A stretch of DNA of 64,000 nucleotides. Source: Prosthecobacter debontii (GTDB lineage Bacteria; Verrucomicrobiota; Verrucomicrobiia; Verrucomicrobiales; Akkermansiaceae). The notes beneath the pieces are model-generated. The model was not told the DNA's origin, searched no databases, and saw nothing but the letters and a program-made list of their open reading frames with translations. Position 1 is the first letter of the stretch. The number at the start of each line of letters is the position of its first letter. The stretch covers positions 23,386 through 87,385 of the forward strand of contig CAMCBV010000008.1 in the NCBI GenBank assembly GCA_945873125.1, read 5' to 3'. This document shows positions 52,547 through 61,465 of this stretch, one piece after another. Made by a program: the position numbers and the translations under genes.

Positions 52547-53821
52547 ATGATGGCAATTATGGAACAGGAGTTTCGTTGGAGCGCAGCGCGCGATGCCGAT
52601 GGTTACCGACTCCCCGGTCCCGATCATCTCGGGCGCTGGGCGGCGGTCGCCATGGTTGTGTCTGTACTGCTCCATGTGGCGCTGTTTTTCTCCTTGGACA
52701 AAGTGAAAATCGCCTTCGGCATCACGCCGGCCGATGAACTCATCACCGAGCCCGTCGACATACGACGGGTTGAGGTAAAGCCCTACGTGGAAGAATCCCT
52801 ACCTCCCGTTGAAACCCTTCTCACTCCGCCAAATGACACGGCGGATTTGTTGGATGAAATCGATTTGCTGGAAATGCTTCCCAAAGAGGTGGATATCGAT
52901 ATTTCACCAAATGTCGTCGATCCGGAATACGCGATCAAAATGTCCAATCCGCTCGCCAGTGGAGAGGTCAGTCAGACGGTCAATGAGATCTCATCGAAAT
53001 TTGACCTCGAAGCCAATCTCCCTGAGTTCGGCAGAATGACCACCGAGCTTCAGCCTGCCGCGGTCGGACAAATCATCGTCGATCCGGGTGCGGTCAAAGT
53101 GGATGATGGCGAGATGGCCAATTTCACCGATCAACTGATCAAACAGGGCAATCAAGGATTGGTCGATCAAGGCAAGCTCGATGGCGTTGAATCGCTTGAC
53201 CAACTTCTCAATCTTCCCGCGAATCTTCTGCTTTCCAAAAAAACCCTTCTGCCCAGTGATTTGCTCTTTGAGTTCAATCGCGCCGAGTTACGCGAAAGCG
53301 CGAAAGTCGGGCTGATGAAACTCGCCTTGTTGATCGATAAAAATCCAAGTCTGTATTGTTGGATCGAGGGACATACCGATTTGATCGGTTCTGACGAATC
53401 GAATTTCAAATTGTCCGAGCTTCGCGCGGAGGCGGTGAAAAGCTATCTGGTTCAATCGCTGCGCATGGATCCGGAGCGGATTTTCACGCGGGGTTTTGGA
53501 AAACTGCAGCCACTCATCACATCGGGAGACCCGAAAGCACAAGCTCCCAATCGGCGCGTCGAGATCCGCATGCGCAAGACCCCGCCACCCAAAGGCGATA
53601 TCAGAAAAACACCCAGAGCCCGTGCGGTTGAAGTCGCTCCTGAACCACCCAGAGCGGTTTTGGTGAAGCCCAACTTAGATGCGATTCACCCCAAGGAGCC
53701 CGAGCCTCCGCAAGCGCGACCTGTGGAGCCGCCGAGGGCGGAAGCGGCTCCTCCCCTTGCCGTACCGGTCGAAGAGGATGCGCCTGTCGCCGTGCCCAGA
53801 GCTGTACCCATTGAGCCGTGA
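52547..53821 (+). CDS. TonB-like anchored OmpA-family protein
   Basis: 424 residues from the first Met of MMAIMEQEF; the frame is open to 52457, but that overlaps the divergent DUF2934 promoter. One N-terminal TM (GRWAAVAMVVSVLLHVALFF) resembles a TonB/TolA anchor. An acidic periplasmic spacer follows (about 70-210), then an OmpA peptidoglycan-binding domain (LLFEFNRAELRE, IEGHTDLIGSDESNFKLSEL, PNRRVEIRM). A Pro/Val/Arg-rich tail of about 80 residues is placed after the OmpA domain. GTG of rlmN overlaps its stop. Confidence 0.82.
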   Translation: MMAIMEQEFRWSAARDADGYRLPGPDHLGRWAAVAMVVSVLLHVALFFSLDKVKIAFGITPADELITEPVDIRRVEVKPYVEESLPPVETLLTPPNDTADLLDEIDLLEMLPKEVDIDISPNVVDPEYAIKMSNPLASGEVSQTVNEISSKFDLEANLPEFGRMTTELQPAAVGQIIVDPGAVKVDDGEMANFTDQLIKQGNQGLVDQGKLDGVESLDQLLNLPANLLLSKKTLLPSDLLFEFNRAELRESAKVGLMKLALLIDKNPSLYCWIEGHTDLIGSDESNFKLSELRAEAVKSYLVQSLRMDPERIFTRGFGKLQPLITSGDPKAQAPNRRVEIRMRKTPPPKGDIRKTPRARAVEVAPEPPRAVLVKPNLDAIHPKEPEPPQARPVEPPRAEAAPPLAVPVEEDAPVAVPRAVPIEP

Positions 53822-54894
53822 ATCTTGTCCAACAATCGTTGCTCGGCCTCTCATTCGCCGAGATTGAAATCGCTCTCTCCGATGCCGGAGTTTTGAAACA
53901 TCATGCCAAAGCCTTGTGGCGTGCCGTACACCGGGATCACGCGATGGATCTCGCTTCGCTTGATCTTTCACCTCCACTGAAAAAATGGGTCGCCGCAAAT
54001 GTGGGTGAGGGAAAGCCCTATTTCATCGATTTCCCTGGGCAAGAGCAGGAAATTCACAGCAACGATGGATTGACGCGAAAGTATCTTTTGCGCCTCCAAG
54101 ACGGCCAAGTCATCGAGACCGTGCTGATGGGATACGACGGCCGCTTCACCGCCTGCTTGAGCTCACAGGCGGGTTGCGCGATGGGTTGCGTGTTTTGTGC
54201 AACGGGACAAATGGGCTTTGTTCGTCATCTGACCGTTGGCGAAATTGTCGCCCAAGTCCGCCACGTCAGGCGCATGTTGGCGCAGAGTCATCCGCACAGG
54301 CGCCTGCGTAACATTGTGCTCATGGGCATGGGCGAGCCGCTCCACAATTACGACTCCGTGATGAAGGCGATGGATATCGTTTCCGATGTCCGCGGCGCAT
54401 CGATCGGACCATCCAGAATTGCGATCAGCACGGTGGGTTTTGTGCCGAACATTCTGCGCATGGCAGAGGAAAACCGACCCTACCGTTTGGCTGTCAGCCT
54501 CCATGGTTCAACCGAAGAAGAGCGCTCCTCCCTGGTGCCAACGAGCAAGAAATGGAATCTCGAAAGCCTGATCCAAGCTTGCAGGAATTACTGTGACACC
54601 ACAGGCAAAAGGATCTTTTTCGAATGGACCTTGATTGCCGGAAAAAACGATTCGCCAGAGACAGCGGAAAGATTGGTCGCGCTTCTGCAAGGCATCGACA
54701 GCCACGTGAACATCATTCCGCTGAACCCGACCCATGGCTTCGCGGGTGCCGCTAGCGAGAGCGGTGCGGAGTTCCAAAAGATCATTCGCAAATCCGGCAT
54801 CCCCTGCACTTTCCGCCAACGCCGCGGCATCGATGTCGCGGCGGGTTGTGGGATGCTGAAAGCGGGTAGGGTCGTTTTGACAAAACGACCGTGA
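53818..54894 (+). CDS. rlmN: 23S rRNA (adenine-2-C)-methyltransferase RlmN
   Basis: 358 residues, GTG start overlapping the previous gene by GTGA. Radical SAM motif C120-AMG-C124-VF-C127. [15 protein letters not shown] and the C-terminal catalytic Cys in AAGCGML (C344) are present. Modifies A2503 of 23S rRNA and also tRNA A37. The last eight residues (RVVLTKRP) come from a family B palindrome at 54865-54890, so the extension is probably a later addition. Confidence 0.95.
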   Translation: MNLVQQSLLGLSFAEIEIALSDAGVLKHHAKALWRAVHRDHAMDLASLDLSPPLKKWVAANVGEGKPYFIDFPGQEQEIHSNDGLTRKYLLRLQDGQVIETVLMGYDGRFTACLSSQAGCAMGCVFCATGQMGFVRHLTVGEIVAQVRHVRRMLAQSHPHRRLRNIVLMGMGEPLHNYDSVMKAMDIVSDVRGASIGPSRIAISTVGFVPNILRMAEENRPYRLAVSLHGSTEEERSSLVPTSKKWNLESLIQACRNYCDTTGKRIFFEWTLIAGKNDSPETAERLVALLQGIDSHVNIIPLNPTHGFAGAASESGAEFQKIIRKSGIPCTFRQRRGIDVAAGCGMLKAGRVVLTKRP

Positions 54895-54912
54895 GTATGG
54901 AATGACCCTGCT
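54865..54912. repeat. family B palindrome inside rlmN 3' end
   Basis: GGTAGGGTCGTTTTG-A-CAAA then ACGACC: the stem GGTCGTTTTG/CAAAACGACC is perfect around a one-base centre. A partial inverted second arm (GGAATGACCCTGCT, 54899-54912) follows. Same unit as the leuA-end pair, read here in a different frame. Confidence 0.8.
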
Positions 54913-54961
54913 AAAAAGTGCACGGGATTTGCGCGATTCAACATTTAACCGATCTTGCCCC

Positions 54962-55108
54962 ATGCCGAAACACGTGAAAAAAGCCAATCTCCCCACTAAA
55001 CCCTGCGCTGCGTGTAACCGGCCATTCACATGGCGTAAAAAGTGGGAAAAGGATTGGGATGAGGTGAGGTTTTGTTCGGAGAAGTGCAGAAGAAATTTTA
55101 ATCGCTGA
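54962..55108 (+). CDS. DUF2256 small zinc-finger-like protein
   Basis: 48 residues. The pattern is [20 protein letters not shown] then FCSEKCRR: two CxxC/CxxxC pairs that probably bind zinc. This matches the DUF2256 family of tiny proteins. Start ATG at 54962 ([13 protein letters not shown]); the longer in-frame reading from 54902 would start in the palindrome region. Function unknown. Confidence 0.85.
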   Translation: MPKHVKKANLPTKPCAACNRPFTWRKKWEKDWDEVRFCSEKCRRNFNR

Positions 55109-55225
55109 AAACACAAAGCGCAATAAATGGTCAAGTATTTAGAGCTAAATGAGCTCTCACATTTTGGTGGTTGTAAGCGCTTAAATCTTCCGTTGCGTGA
55201 TTTCTTTTCACCGATAACCTAAGCG

Positions 55226-56203
55226 ATGATTTTTCAGTGCCATGGCGAAACATGCGGCATCGTCAGATGGATGCGCATCATTCTGGCCGCAGGCGGGCTT
55301 TATCATCTTCTCTTTGCGGCATGGACGATTTTCTGTCCGATGCATGTGCTTGGCTTGTTGGATTGCAAGGCTCAAGGCCAGCCCGTCTTGTGGCAGACGT
55401 TTGGCATGATCTCCGCGATTCTCGGCCTGGGTTTGGTCATTGCCTCGAAAAATCCAATCCGGCACTGGCCGATTGTGCTGCTTGGATTGGCCGGATCGAT
55501 CATCGCCATCACGTTGATGGGTTGCGCAGTATTCAGGGAAGAACTTCCGGCCAGGGCTCTGCTCATCCTTGCGGCGAATGATGTCATCTGGATCCCCCCG
55601 TTTGTTCTGATCCTCTGGGCCGCACTACGAGCGCATGCGGGGATTCCTCCGTCACGCACCCAACCTTACTCCATCGATGAGGCGGCCTCGGTTTACCAAC
55701 TGTCCGATGGCAGAAACCTCAAGGACGCATCCATGGAAAAACCGCTGGTCTTGGTGTTTCTGAGGCACTTCGGCTGCACGTTCACGCGACAGATTTTACG
55801 AGGGCTGCAGGATTTGGAAAATCAAGCCAAGCAACACCACGCGTCTTTGGTTTTGGTCCACATGCTTCAGTCCGGGCAGGAAATGCATTACCTCGGACAG
55901 AACCCGGACATCGATCGCATTGCCGATCCCCGCTGCGAGCTCTACCGCGCGTTCGGCTTGGGCAAAGGCGGTTTTTATGAAATCTTCGGACCGCAGGTTT
56001 GGTGGCGCGGCGCGCTCGCCATTTTCAAAGGCTGCGGCGTAGGGCACCTCGCCGGCGATGGATTACAAATGCCCGGCGTCTTTGTGTTTTTCCAGGGCAA
56101 AGTCGTCTCATCTCAACCCGCTCGAAGCGCCTCGGACTTGCCAAATTTGGAAGCTTTGTTTGCAGAAAATGCGGATTTGGCAAACACTACCGACCGGAGC
56201 TGA
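55226..56203 (+). CDS. membrane protein with SelL-like thioredoxin-fold domain
   Basis: 325 residues. The N-terminal half has four predicted TM helices (from about residue 17 to 135). The C-terminal half is a peroxiredoxin-like (SelL/AhpC-TSA-like) domain: LVLVFLRHFGCTFTRQILRG with Cys184, then HMLQSGQEMHYLGQ and GVFVFFQGKVVSS. Relatives carry CxxC (or UxxU) here; this protein has Thr187 in place of the second Cys. A start at 55271 (MRIILAAGG) is possible. Confidence 0.7.
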   Translation: MIFQCHGETCGIVRWMRIILAAGGLYHLLFAAWTIFCPMHVLGLLDCKAQGQPVLWQTFGMISAILGLGLVIASKNPIRHWPIVLLGLAGSIIAITLMGCAVFREELPARALLILAANDVIWIPPFVLILWAALRAHAGIPPSRTQPYSIDEAASVYQLSDGRNLKDASMEKPLVLVFLRHFGCTFTRQILRGLQDLENQAKQHHASLVLVHMLQSGQEMHYLGQNPDIDRIADPRCELYRAFGLGKGGFYEIFGPQVWWRGALAIFKGCGVGHLAGDGLQMPGVFVFFQGKVVSSQPARSASDLPNLEALFAENADLANTTDRS

Positions 56204-56221
56204 CGCGCTCCATGTTTTTCT

Positions 56222-56371
56222 ATGAATGCTTCAACGAGCAAATCCTATCTCGTGACCGGCGTAGGCATCCGAATGCTCCGGCCTGAGGATGACGCACCAT
56301 TTATCCTGAGCATCCGCTCCAACATATATCGAAATCACGTTTTGCTTCGCTCGTCTGTTCAGTTTGCCTGA
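56222..56371 (+). pseudogene. possible N-terminal fragment of a GNAT acetyltransferase
   Basis: A 49-codon ATG frame with GIRMLRPEDDAPFILSIRSN, which resembles the first strand and helix of GNAT acetyltransferases. It stops long before the acetyl-CoA-binding motif. Could be a decayed gene, or chance. No continuation seen in other frames within the 170-bp gap. Confidence 0.3.
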
Positions 56372-56380
56372 CATATCCAT

Positions 56381-57103
56381 ATGCTCCGTCTTCTTATCCC
56401 CTGTCTCGCCGCGCTGCTCTTTTCCTCATGTCTTGATTGTCATGAAGAAGTCTGGCTGAACCCAGATGCTTCCGGCAAAGCACAAGTCAGAATGACGATC
56501 CCCTTACAAGCCGCCAAAATTCACGGCGGAGAAAACGGAATCCAGACGCGGATTAAGGATTATTTGCAGTCCACCCCAGCCTTTACCAGTCATAGGGTTG
56601 AGACAACTGTGTCGGGAGATCAGTTAAAAATCGATATCACCATGACTTTCGATAACGCGCTCAATCTCGTCAATCTGACTTCAGGTTCCGCTTATGAAAA
56701 TCTGCCCGCTGCGGCTGCCGATCTGATAGGGCATGCGAACATGGAATTCCGCGGCACGAATGTCAGCCTGCAACGCCGGATCGATCTCACTCGGTCCATT
56801 CCCGGATCCATGTTTATTCCAAGCGAACAACTCAAAGGTCGCAATCTGACCACGGTCATACATCTTCCAAGGGCTGCGACGTCGCACAATGCCGACACGA
56901 TCGAAGATTCCGGCAAGACCCTCATCTGGACCACTCCACTTGCTAGCGCCCTTCGCGCTCCGCTAAACCAATCCTTCATCATGCCGCTTCCTATCCCGTG
57001 GCTGGCGATAGGCGGGGGTATCTTGCTATTAGCAATCCTCATCGCTGGGATTTTCTACTCTATCTATCGTAGAAAAAAGATGAAGCGGATGCCTGCCGCT
57101 TGA
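56381..57103 (+). CDS. lipoprotein with C-terminal membrane anchor, unknown function
   Basis: 240 residues. N-terminal lipobox FSSC (Cys17) and a C-terminal TM (LAIGGGILLLAILIAGIFY, about 210-230) followed by basic residues. The middle is beta-rich: VWLNPDASGKAQVRMTIPL, FRGTNVSLQRRIDL. Similar dual-anchor proteins are common in PVC genomes, but I cannot name the family. Confidence 0.6.
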   Translation: MLRLLIPCLAALLFSSCLDCHEEVWLNPDASGKAQVRMTIPLQAAKIHGGENGIQTRIKDYLQSTPAFTSHRVETTVSGDQLKIDITMTFDNALNLVNLTSGSAYENLPAAAADLIGHANMEFRGTNVSLQRRIDLTRSIPGSMFIPSEQLKGRNLTTVIHLPRAATSHNADTIEDSGKTLIWTTPLASALRAPLNQSFIMPLPIPWLAIGGGILLLAILIAGIFYSIYRRKKMKRMPAA

Positions 57104-57111
57104 TGCTGAAA

Positions 57112-58002
57112 TCAAACAAGCCATTTCCTGACCGTCGCAAGATCCGCTTTCATCGCAGCGACAGTTTTCCCTAAAATATCATCGCCACTGACGTATTCGA
57201 TGTGAATAGAGATAGGGATATCTTTGGATAACTTTTGTGAGACGAGTTTGCCTGCAAGTGGATTGACCGCGCCTTCTCCGATGGGACAAGCCTGCCATTG
57301 CTTGCCGACGAGTTTGTAGTCCTTGAAATACACGGCACCAATGTGTGGCTGCGCGAGATGAAAATTCATTTCCCATGCGTTGGCGCCTTCCACGGTTGCG
57401 TGAGCAAAGTCGAAGGCCATACCGAGATCCTTGACGTCAATTTCTTCCAACATGCCCACCATGTCCCAGATCGGACCTCCAACATAGTCTTTGCCTCTAT
57501 GGTTTTGATAAAGTCCTTGAATGCCGATTTCCTTATTGAGCGCGGCGAGATCCGCTAGCTGTGCCTTGAAGTTCGCGACTTGGGGTTTGATCGGCTTGGA
57601 CAGATCGTATTTCAGATGCTGCAAACGATACCGCTTGATCCCGGCTTTCGCTGCGGAGCGGAGTTGTTTCTCCGCCATGCCGTTTTTATCAACACCATCA
57701 ATGCTTGATGCCATGATGACCACACTGAGATCTTTTTTGGCGAGAGCTTCAACAAACGTCGGTAATTTTTCCACCATGGCTTCAGGCTCGATATGACCAT
57801 CTTTCCGCAAGGGCGCCTCCAAGCCTGTCACACCCAGCGGCGCAATGGCTGCTGCGAGTTCATCGAACGCTACTTTTTTGAGAGGCTTGGTAAACACCGC
57901 GAACTCACGCGTGGATACTTGCTCCGCAGCCATGGCTTTGTTGCCCGTCATCATTCCCATTCCGATAAGCGCTGATTTGGCGACGAAAGATCTCCGATTC
58001 AT
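57112..58002 (-). CDS. exported TIM-barrel sugar phosphate isomerase/epimerase-like protein
   Basis: 296 residues from MNRRSFVAKSALIGMGMM, a Tat-like or Sec-like signal peptide (NRRSF). The xylose-isomerase-type TIM barrel follows: FAVFTKPLKKVAFDELAAA, RYRLQHLKYDLSK, IGIQGLYQNHRGKD, GMAFDFAHATVEG and ISIHIEYVSGDD with metal ligands. It resembles the many exported sugar isomerase/epimerase-like proteins of PVC bacteria. Substrate unknown. Confidence 0.85.
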   Translation of the reverse strand: MNRRSFVAKSALIGMGMMTGNKAMAAEQVSTREFAVFTKPLKKVAFDELAAAIAPLGVTGLEAPLRKDGHIEPEAMVEKLPTFVEALAKKDLSVVIMASSIDGVDKNGMAEKQLRSAAKAGIKRYRLQHLKYDLSKPIKPQVANFKAQLADLAALNKEIGIQGLYQNHRGKDYVGGPIWDMVGMLEEIDVKDLGMAFDFAHATVEGANAWEMNFHLAQPHIGAVYFKDYKLVGKQWQACPIGEGAVNPLAGKLVSQKLSKDIPISIHIEYVSGDDILGKTVAAMKADLATVRKWLV

Positions 58003-58120
58003 GAGGAAGAGGCTAATGCATTGAAATTTCCTGTCAAAACAAGGTGACGTGACGCGAGGGAGAATGCATTGACGGGTTGGCAAAAGTCTAAGCCGACCGC
58101 AGGCGCGGCTCTCCGATAGC

Positions 58121-58219
58121 AAAAAAAGTGCCGCCAGGGAACCGCGGCAAGAATGGACAAACTACCGTTGCTCCGATTAAGGCCTGGCGGGGTTCGCTTG
58201 CCAAACCTCCACGGCCCCT
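58121..58219 (-). ncRNA. ffs: small bacterial signal recognition particle RNA (4.5S-like)
   Basis: Read on the minus strand: GGAGGTTTGGCAAGCGAACC, then CCGCCAGGCC, then GGAGCAACGGTAG, then CCGCGGTTCCCTGGCGGCAC and a T7 run. The CAGG and AGCA strands of the helix 8 symmetric loop and the flanking stems match the small bacterial SRP RNA. The T-run is its terminator. The apical loop is TTAATC where CGGAAG is usual. It lies between the sugar isomerase and rnc. The 5' end is approximate. Confidence 0.75.
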
Positions 58220-58297
58220 GACAGCGAGAGAAAACAAACGCAGTTACACCCAACTCGCAACCTTAAACTCAGCGGGTAGTTACATTTCAAATAGAGG

Positions 58298-58438
58298 AAC
58301 CGCGAATGAACGCGAATGGACGCGAATTTTTAAAATGATTAGGCAAGGAAGATGAAATGCGTTTTGAAGAGCGATGAACTTCATTTCCGAACAGAATTAC
58401 ATCAGGATTGTAATCCGATTCGCGTTCAGTCGCGGTTA
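58298..58438. repeat. family A inverted repeat (CGCGAA version)
   Basis: Left arm: AACCGCGAATGAACGCGAAT then GGACGCGAAT, a ten-base period. Right arm, minus strand: AACCGCGACTGAACGCGAAT. The rnc TAA lies in the right arm. With the SRP RNA this accounts for most of the 433-bp gap 58003-58435; the remainder shows nothing. Confidence 0.75.
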
Positions 58439-59125
58439 AACGATACTTTCCCAGCTACGCAGCCTCAATGCCTCCGCCGCAGCTCTGGCTTCGGCTTCTT
58501 TTTTGCTCTTTCCCTTGCCGGTCGCGAGCAGTTTGTCCTGCCAAGTCACCTCGGCTTGAAACACTCTGCGATGATCCGGTCCGCTTTCTCCGACAATGCG
58601 GTAGACCGGCGCGACGGGATGGATGGCTTGCAGGGATTCTTGGAGCTCTCCTTTTGGATTCCGCTCGTCCGGGCTGTCCACCATGCCTTTGATTTCATTC
58701 GCAAACAGCCTGAGGATGAGTTCTTTGGCGGATTCCAAACCCGTATCCATATATACCGCGCCAATCAAAGACTCAAAAGCATCGGCCAAGGTAGAGAGGC
58801 GCCGCCTGCCACCTGTGGACTCCTCGCCCTTCCCGAGCAAGACATAATCGCCGAGATGAATTGCAGTCGCAAAACGCGCCAATGCCTTGCGGGAAACAAC
58901 CCGGGAACGCAACTTGGTCAAATGCCCCTCAGTGGCGTCAGGAAAAAGTTTGAAAAGCGCCTCCGTCACCGCGAGTTGGAGCACGGCATCCCCGAGGAAT
59001 TCCAAACGCTGGTTGTCAAAATGAGGCCGCTGGGACTCATAAGCCAAACTCGGGTGCGTCAACGCTTCCGCTAATAAAAGCGAATTGCGAAACTTGTATT
59101 GGATGCGGCTTTCCAGCGGTTGCAT
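58436..59125 (-). CDS. rnc: ribonuclease III
   Basis: 229 residues. The catalytic RNase III domain carries the signature QRLEFLGDAVLQL (about 41-53). The C-terminal double-stranded RNA-binding domain ends GKSKKEAEARAAAEALRL. Cleaves rRNA precursors and structured RNAs. It is bounded by tRNA-His upstream and SRP RNA downstream. The stop codon is inside a family A repeat. Confidence 0.96.
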   Translation of the reverse strand: MQPLESRIQYKFRNSLLLAEALTHPSLAYESQRPHFDNQRLEFLGDAVLQLAVTEALFKLFPDATEGHLTKLRSRVVSRKALARFATAIHLGDYVLLGKGEESTGGRRRLSTLADAFESLIGAVYMDTGLESAKELILRLFANEIKGMVDSPDERNPKGELQESLQAIHPVAPVYRIVGESGPDHRRVFQAEVTWQDKLLATGKGKSKKEAEARAAAEALRLRSWESIV

Positions 59126-59192
59126 TCAGAAAATGACAGTTGATCACTTCTTGCCACGAACCCGGAAAACGCTCCGAAATCGAGGGAAAAAG

Positions 59193-59269
59193 TGGGGTGA
59201 TCGACGGGACTCGAACCCGCGACAACCGGAATCACAATCCGGGGCTCTACCAACTGAGCTACGACCACC
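59193..59269 (-). tRNA. tRNA-His (GTG)
   Basis: 77 nt on the minus strand: the extra 5' G(-1) followed by acceptor GTGGTCG pairing with CGATCAC, D-arm TAGCTCAGTTGGTAGAG, anticodon loop TTGTGAT (GTG), T-arm GGGTTCGAGTCCC, discriminator C and encoded CCA. The G(-1)/C73 pair is the histidine identity element. Confidence 0.96.
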
Positions 59270-59408
59270 GTTATAGGCGGGCGACACGCTTAGCCCACCC
59301 CCGCGGTATTGCAAAGACAAAAATACGCTGAATCGGGTGAATCCTGCAGAGAGGACTCCCGTTTACTGAATCGAGAGATGAAAAAATCGTTCCGTTTTCG
59401 CCCATTGG

Positions 59409-59530
59409 GCAGCCTCGACTTGTCGGGGCTAAATGTCCATATCTGACGGCACTTCATGGCCCATCGAACTCTTTTCGTTATGAAGGCTGCAAGATAGGGA
59501 CGCGTGGCCCCGACTTGTCGGGGCTGCCTT
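59409..59530. repeat. two copies of a CGACTTGTCGGGGCT hairpin unit
   Basis: Copy 1: GCAGCCTCGACTTGTCGGGG (59409-59428). Copy 2: stem GCCCCGAC-TT-GTCGGGGC (59507-59524), then TGCCTTTTT, terminator-like on the plus strand. A further TAGGGAC/GTCCCTA pair brackets copy 2. The 293-bp gap around them holds no gene. Confidence 0.6.
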
Positions 59531-59562
59531 TTTGCTTCATCACGGGCTGTTCTTGTCTGTCC

Positions 59563-60456
59563 CTACATATGAACCAAATCCTGAAGTGCGTCCTCCAGTT
59601 TGCCGTATCGAAATTCAAAACCTGCTTTGAGCAATTGGCTCGGCAGGGCACGTTGGCCTTCGAGCAAGGCGCCTCCGAAGCCGCCGAAAACCAGTTTCAG
59701 GACCCATCCCGGGACAGGCAGGAACACCCAGCGATGCACGGCCTTTGCCAATTTCCGGCTTAGCGAGGCATTGGTTTCCGGATAGGGGGCGGTGCCGTTT
59801 ACTGCGCCTTGCAGCTCGGGATGATTTAGGGAAAAGACGATGGCGCGACGCAAGTCATCCACGTGGATCCAGGGCGTCCATTGTTTGCCATTTCCCAAAC
59901 GACCGCCGATGCCGGCTTTGAAAACGGTCATGAGTTTTTCAAATGCCCTGCCGCCACGGCCTAAAACCACACCTATTCTGAGTCTGATGACTCTCACGCC
60001 AAAGGCTTCTGCCTTGATCGCCGCGTTTTCCCACTCCACGCAGAGATCCGCCGCATAGCCCGCTCCATGTGCCGCATGCTCGTCCAAAATCTCATCGCCT
60101 CGTCCGCCGTAATAGCCGACCGCTGATGCGTTGATCAAAACCTTCGGCCTATGCTCCTCAGCGAGGGCCGAGATTTTTTGCACGATGTCATTCGTCACTC
60201 CCACCCGGCTGGAATGAAATGCGCGCTTGTTCGCCTCGGTCCAGCGCTGGTCGATGGGCTCGCCGGACAAATTCACCACTGCATCGCAATCGGAAAGGTC
60301 GGCTTCCGCGGGGGTGGTCCATTTTGAAATACCCGGGGCAGCCCCCGTGCCCTTGCGGCTGACTCCCATGACTTCCCAGCCCTCCGAACTCAACATGCTG
60401 GCGAGGCCTTTGCCGACAAACCCGCTCGCACCGTAAATCACCACTCGTTTGCTCAT
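59563..60456 (-). CDS. TIGR01777-family SDR epimerase
   Basis: 297 residues from MSKRVVIYGASGFVGKGLAS; an in-frame start at 60540 adds an unlikely tail. Rossmann motif GASGFVGKGL, YYGGRGDEILDE and GVVLGRGGRAFEKL are family features. Usually annotated as a sugar-nucleotide epimerase or YfcH-like oxidoreductase; real substrate unknown. Confidence 0.9.
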   Translation of the reverse strand: MSKRVVIYGASGFVGKGLASMLSSEGWEVMGVSRKGTGAAPGISKWTTPAEADLSDCDAVVNLSGEPIDQRWTEANKRAFHSSRVGVTNDIVQKISALAEEHRPKVLINASAVGYYGGRGDEILDEHAAHGAGYAADLCVEWENAAIKAEAFGVRVIRLRIGVVLGRGGRAFEKLMTVFKAGIGGRLGNGKQWTPWIHVDDLRRAIVFSLNHPELQGAVNGTAPYPETNASLSRKLAKAVHRWVFLPVPGWVLKLVFGGFGGALLEGQRALPSQLLKAGFEFRYGKLEDALQDLVHM

Positions 60457-60598
60457 GCCGAAAACGTAACTCTGAAGTGCGCAATTCGCAACCACCCTGA
60501 ACCCTTTGCGAAAAGTCGGCATGAATGGACCATGTTGCACAGGTTAGCTCTCCAATATTCCTTGAGGTTTGGAGTTTAAAAATTAGAGTTTTCCCCAG

Positions 60599-61411
60599 AT
60601 GAAAGCCTACCACGACTTATTGAGCGATGTTTTGGAAAACGGCGAGGAGCGCGGCGACCGCACCGGCACCGGCACGCTCTCTTTGTTTGGCAGGCAAGCG
60701 CGCTTCGATTTACGCAAAGGCTTTCCCTGCCTCACGACCAAGAAGCTTCACCTGCGCTCCATCATTCACGAGCTGCTCTGGTTTCTCAAAGGTGAAACCA
60801 ATATTGCTTACCTTAAGGAAAACAAGGTCACAATCTGGGACGAGTGGGCAGATGCCGAGGGCCAGCTCGGCCCCGTTTACGGCAAGCAATGGCGTGCTTG
60901 GGAAGCCCGTGATGGTCGTGTGATCGACCAGATCGCCATGTTGATCGACAGTCTGAAGGGCAACCCACAGTCCCGCCGCCACATCGTCTCAGCGTGGAAT
61001 GTGGGCGATGTCGATCGCATGGCCCTCCCTCCCTGCCACTTGCTTTTCCAATTCTATGTCCACGAGCCCAAGGCGGGCGGCAAGCCGGGCCTCTCCTGCC
61101 AACTTTACCAACGCAGTGCGGATCTTTTCCTTGGGGTGCCATTCAACATCGCTTCTTATGCGCTCTTCACGCATCTTATCGCTCAGGTTTGTGATTACGA
61201 GGCTCGTGATTTCGTCCACACCTTCGGAGATCTGCATCTCTATCAGAACCATCTTGACCAAGCCCGCCTCCAACTGACCCGCGAACCGCGTCCTCTTCCC
61301 ACCCTGCGCCTCAATCCCGACGTCAAATCCATCGACGACTTCACCTTCGACGATATTTCTCTAGAAGGCTACGATCCGCATCCGACCATCAAAGCCCCAA
61401 TCGCGGTTTAA
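60599..61411 (+). CDS. thyA: thymidylate synthase
   Basis: 270 residues. Dimer/dUMP site GDRTGTGT, nucleophile Cys146 in [11 protein letters not shown], arginines in SRRHI and [17 protein letters not shown]. Converts dUMP to dTMP using methylene-THF; folA downstream regenerates THF, so the pair is functional though separated by about 195 bp and a family A repeat. Confidence 0.97.
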   Translation: MKAYHDLLSDVLENGEERGDRTGTGTLSLFGRQARFDLRKGFPCLTTKKLHLRSIIHELLWFLKGETNIAYLKENKVTIWDEWADAEGQLGPVYGKQWRAWEARDGRVIDQIAMLIDSLKGNPQSRRHIVSAWNVGDVDRMALPPCHLLFQFYVHEPKAGGKPGLSCQLYQRSADLFLGVPFNIASYALFTHLIAQVCDYEARDFVHTFGDLHLYQNHLDQARLQLTREPRPLPTLRLNPDVKSIDDFTFDDISLEGYDPHPTIKAPIAV

Positions 61412-61465
61412 GAATTTTAACCACAATGGGAGCGAAGCGGACATGGACGGAATAAAATGTAGTCA

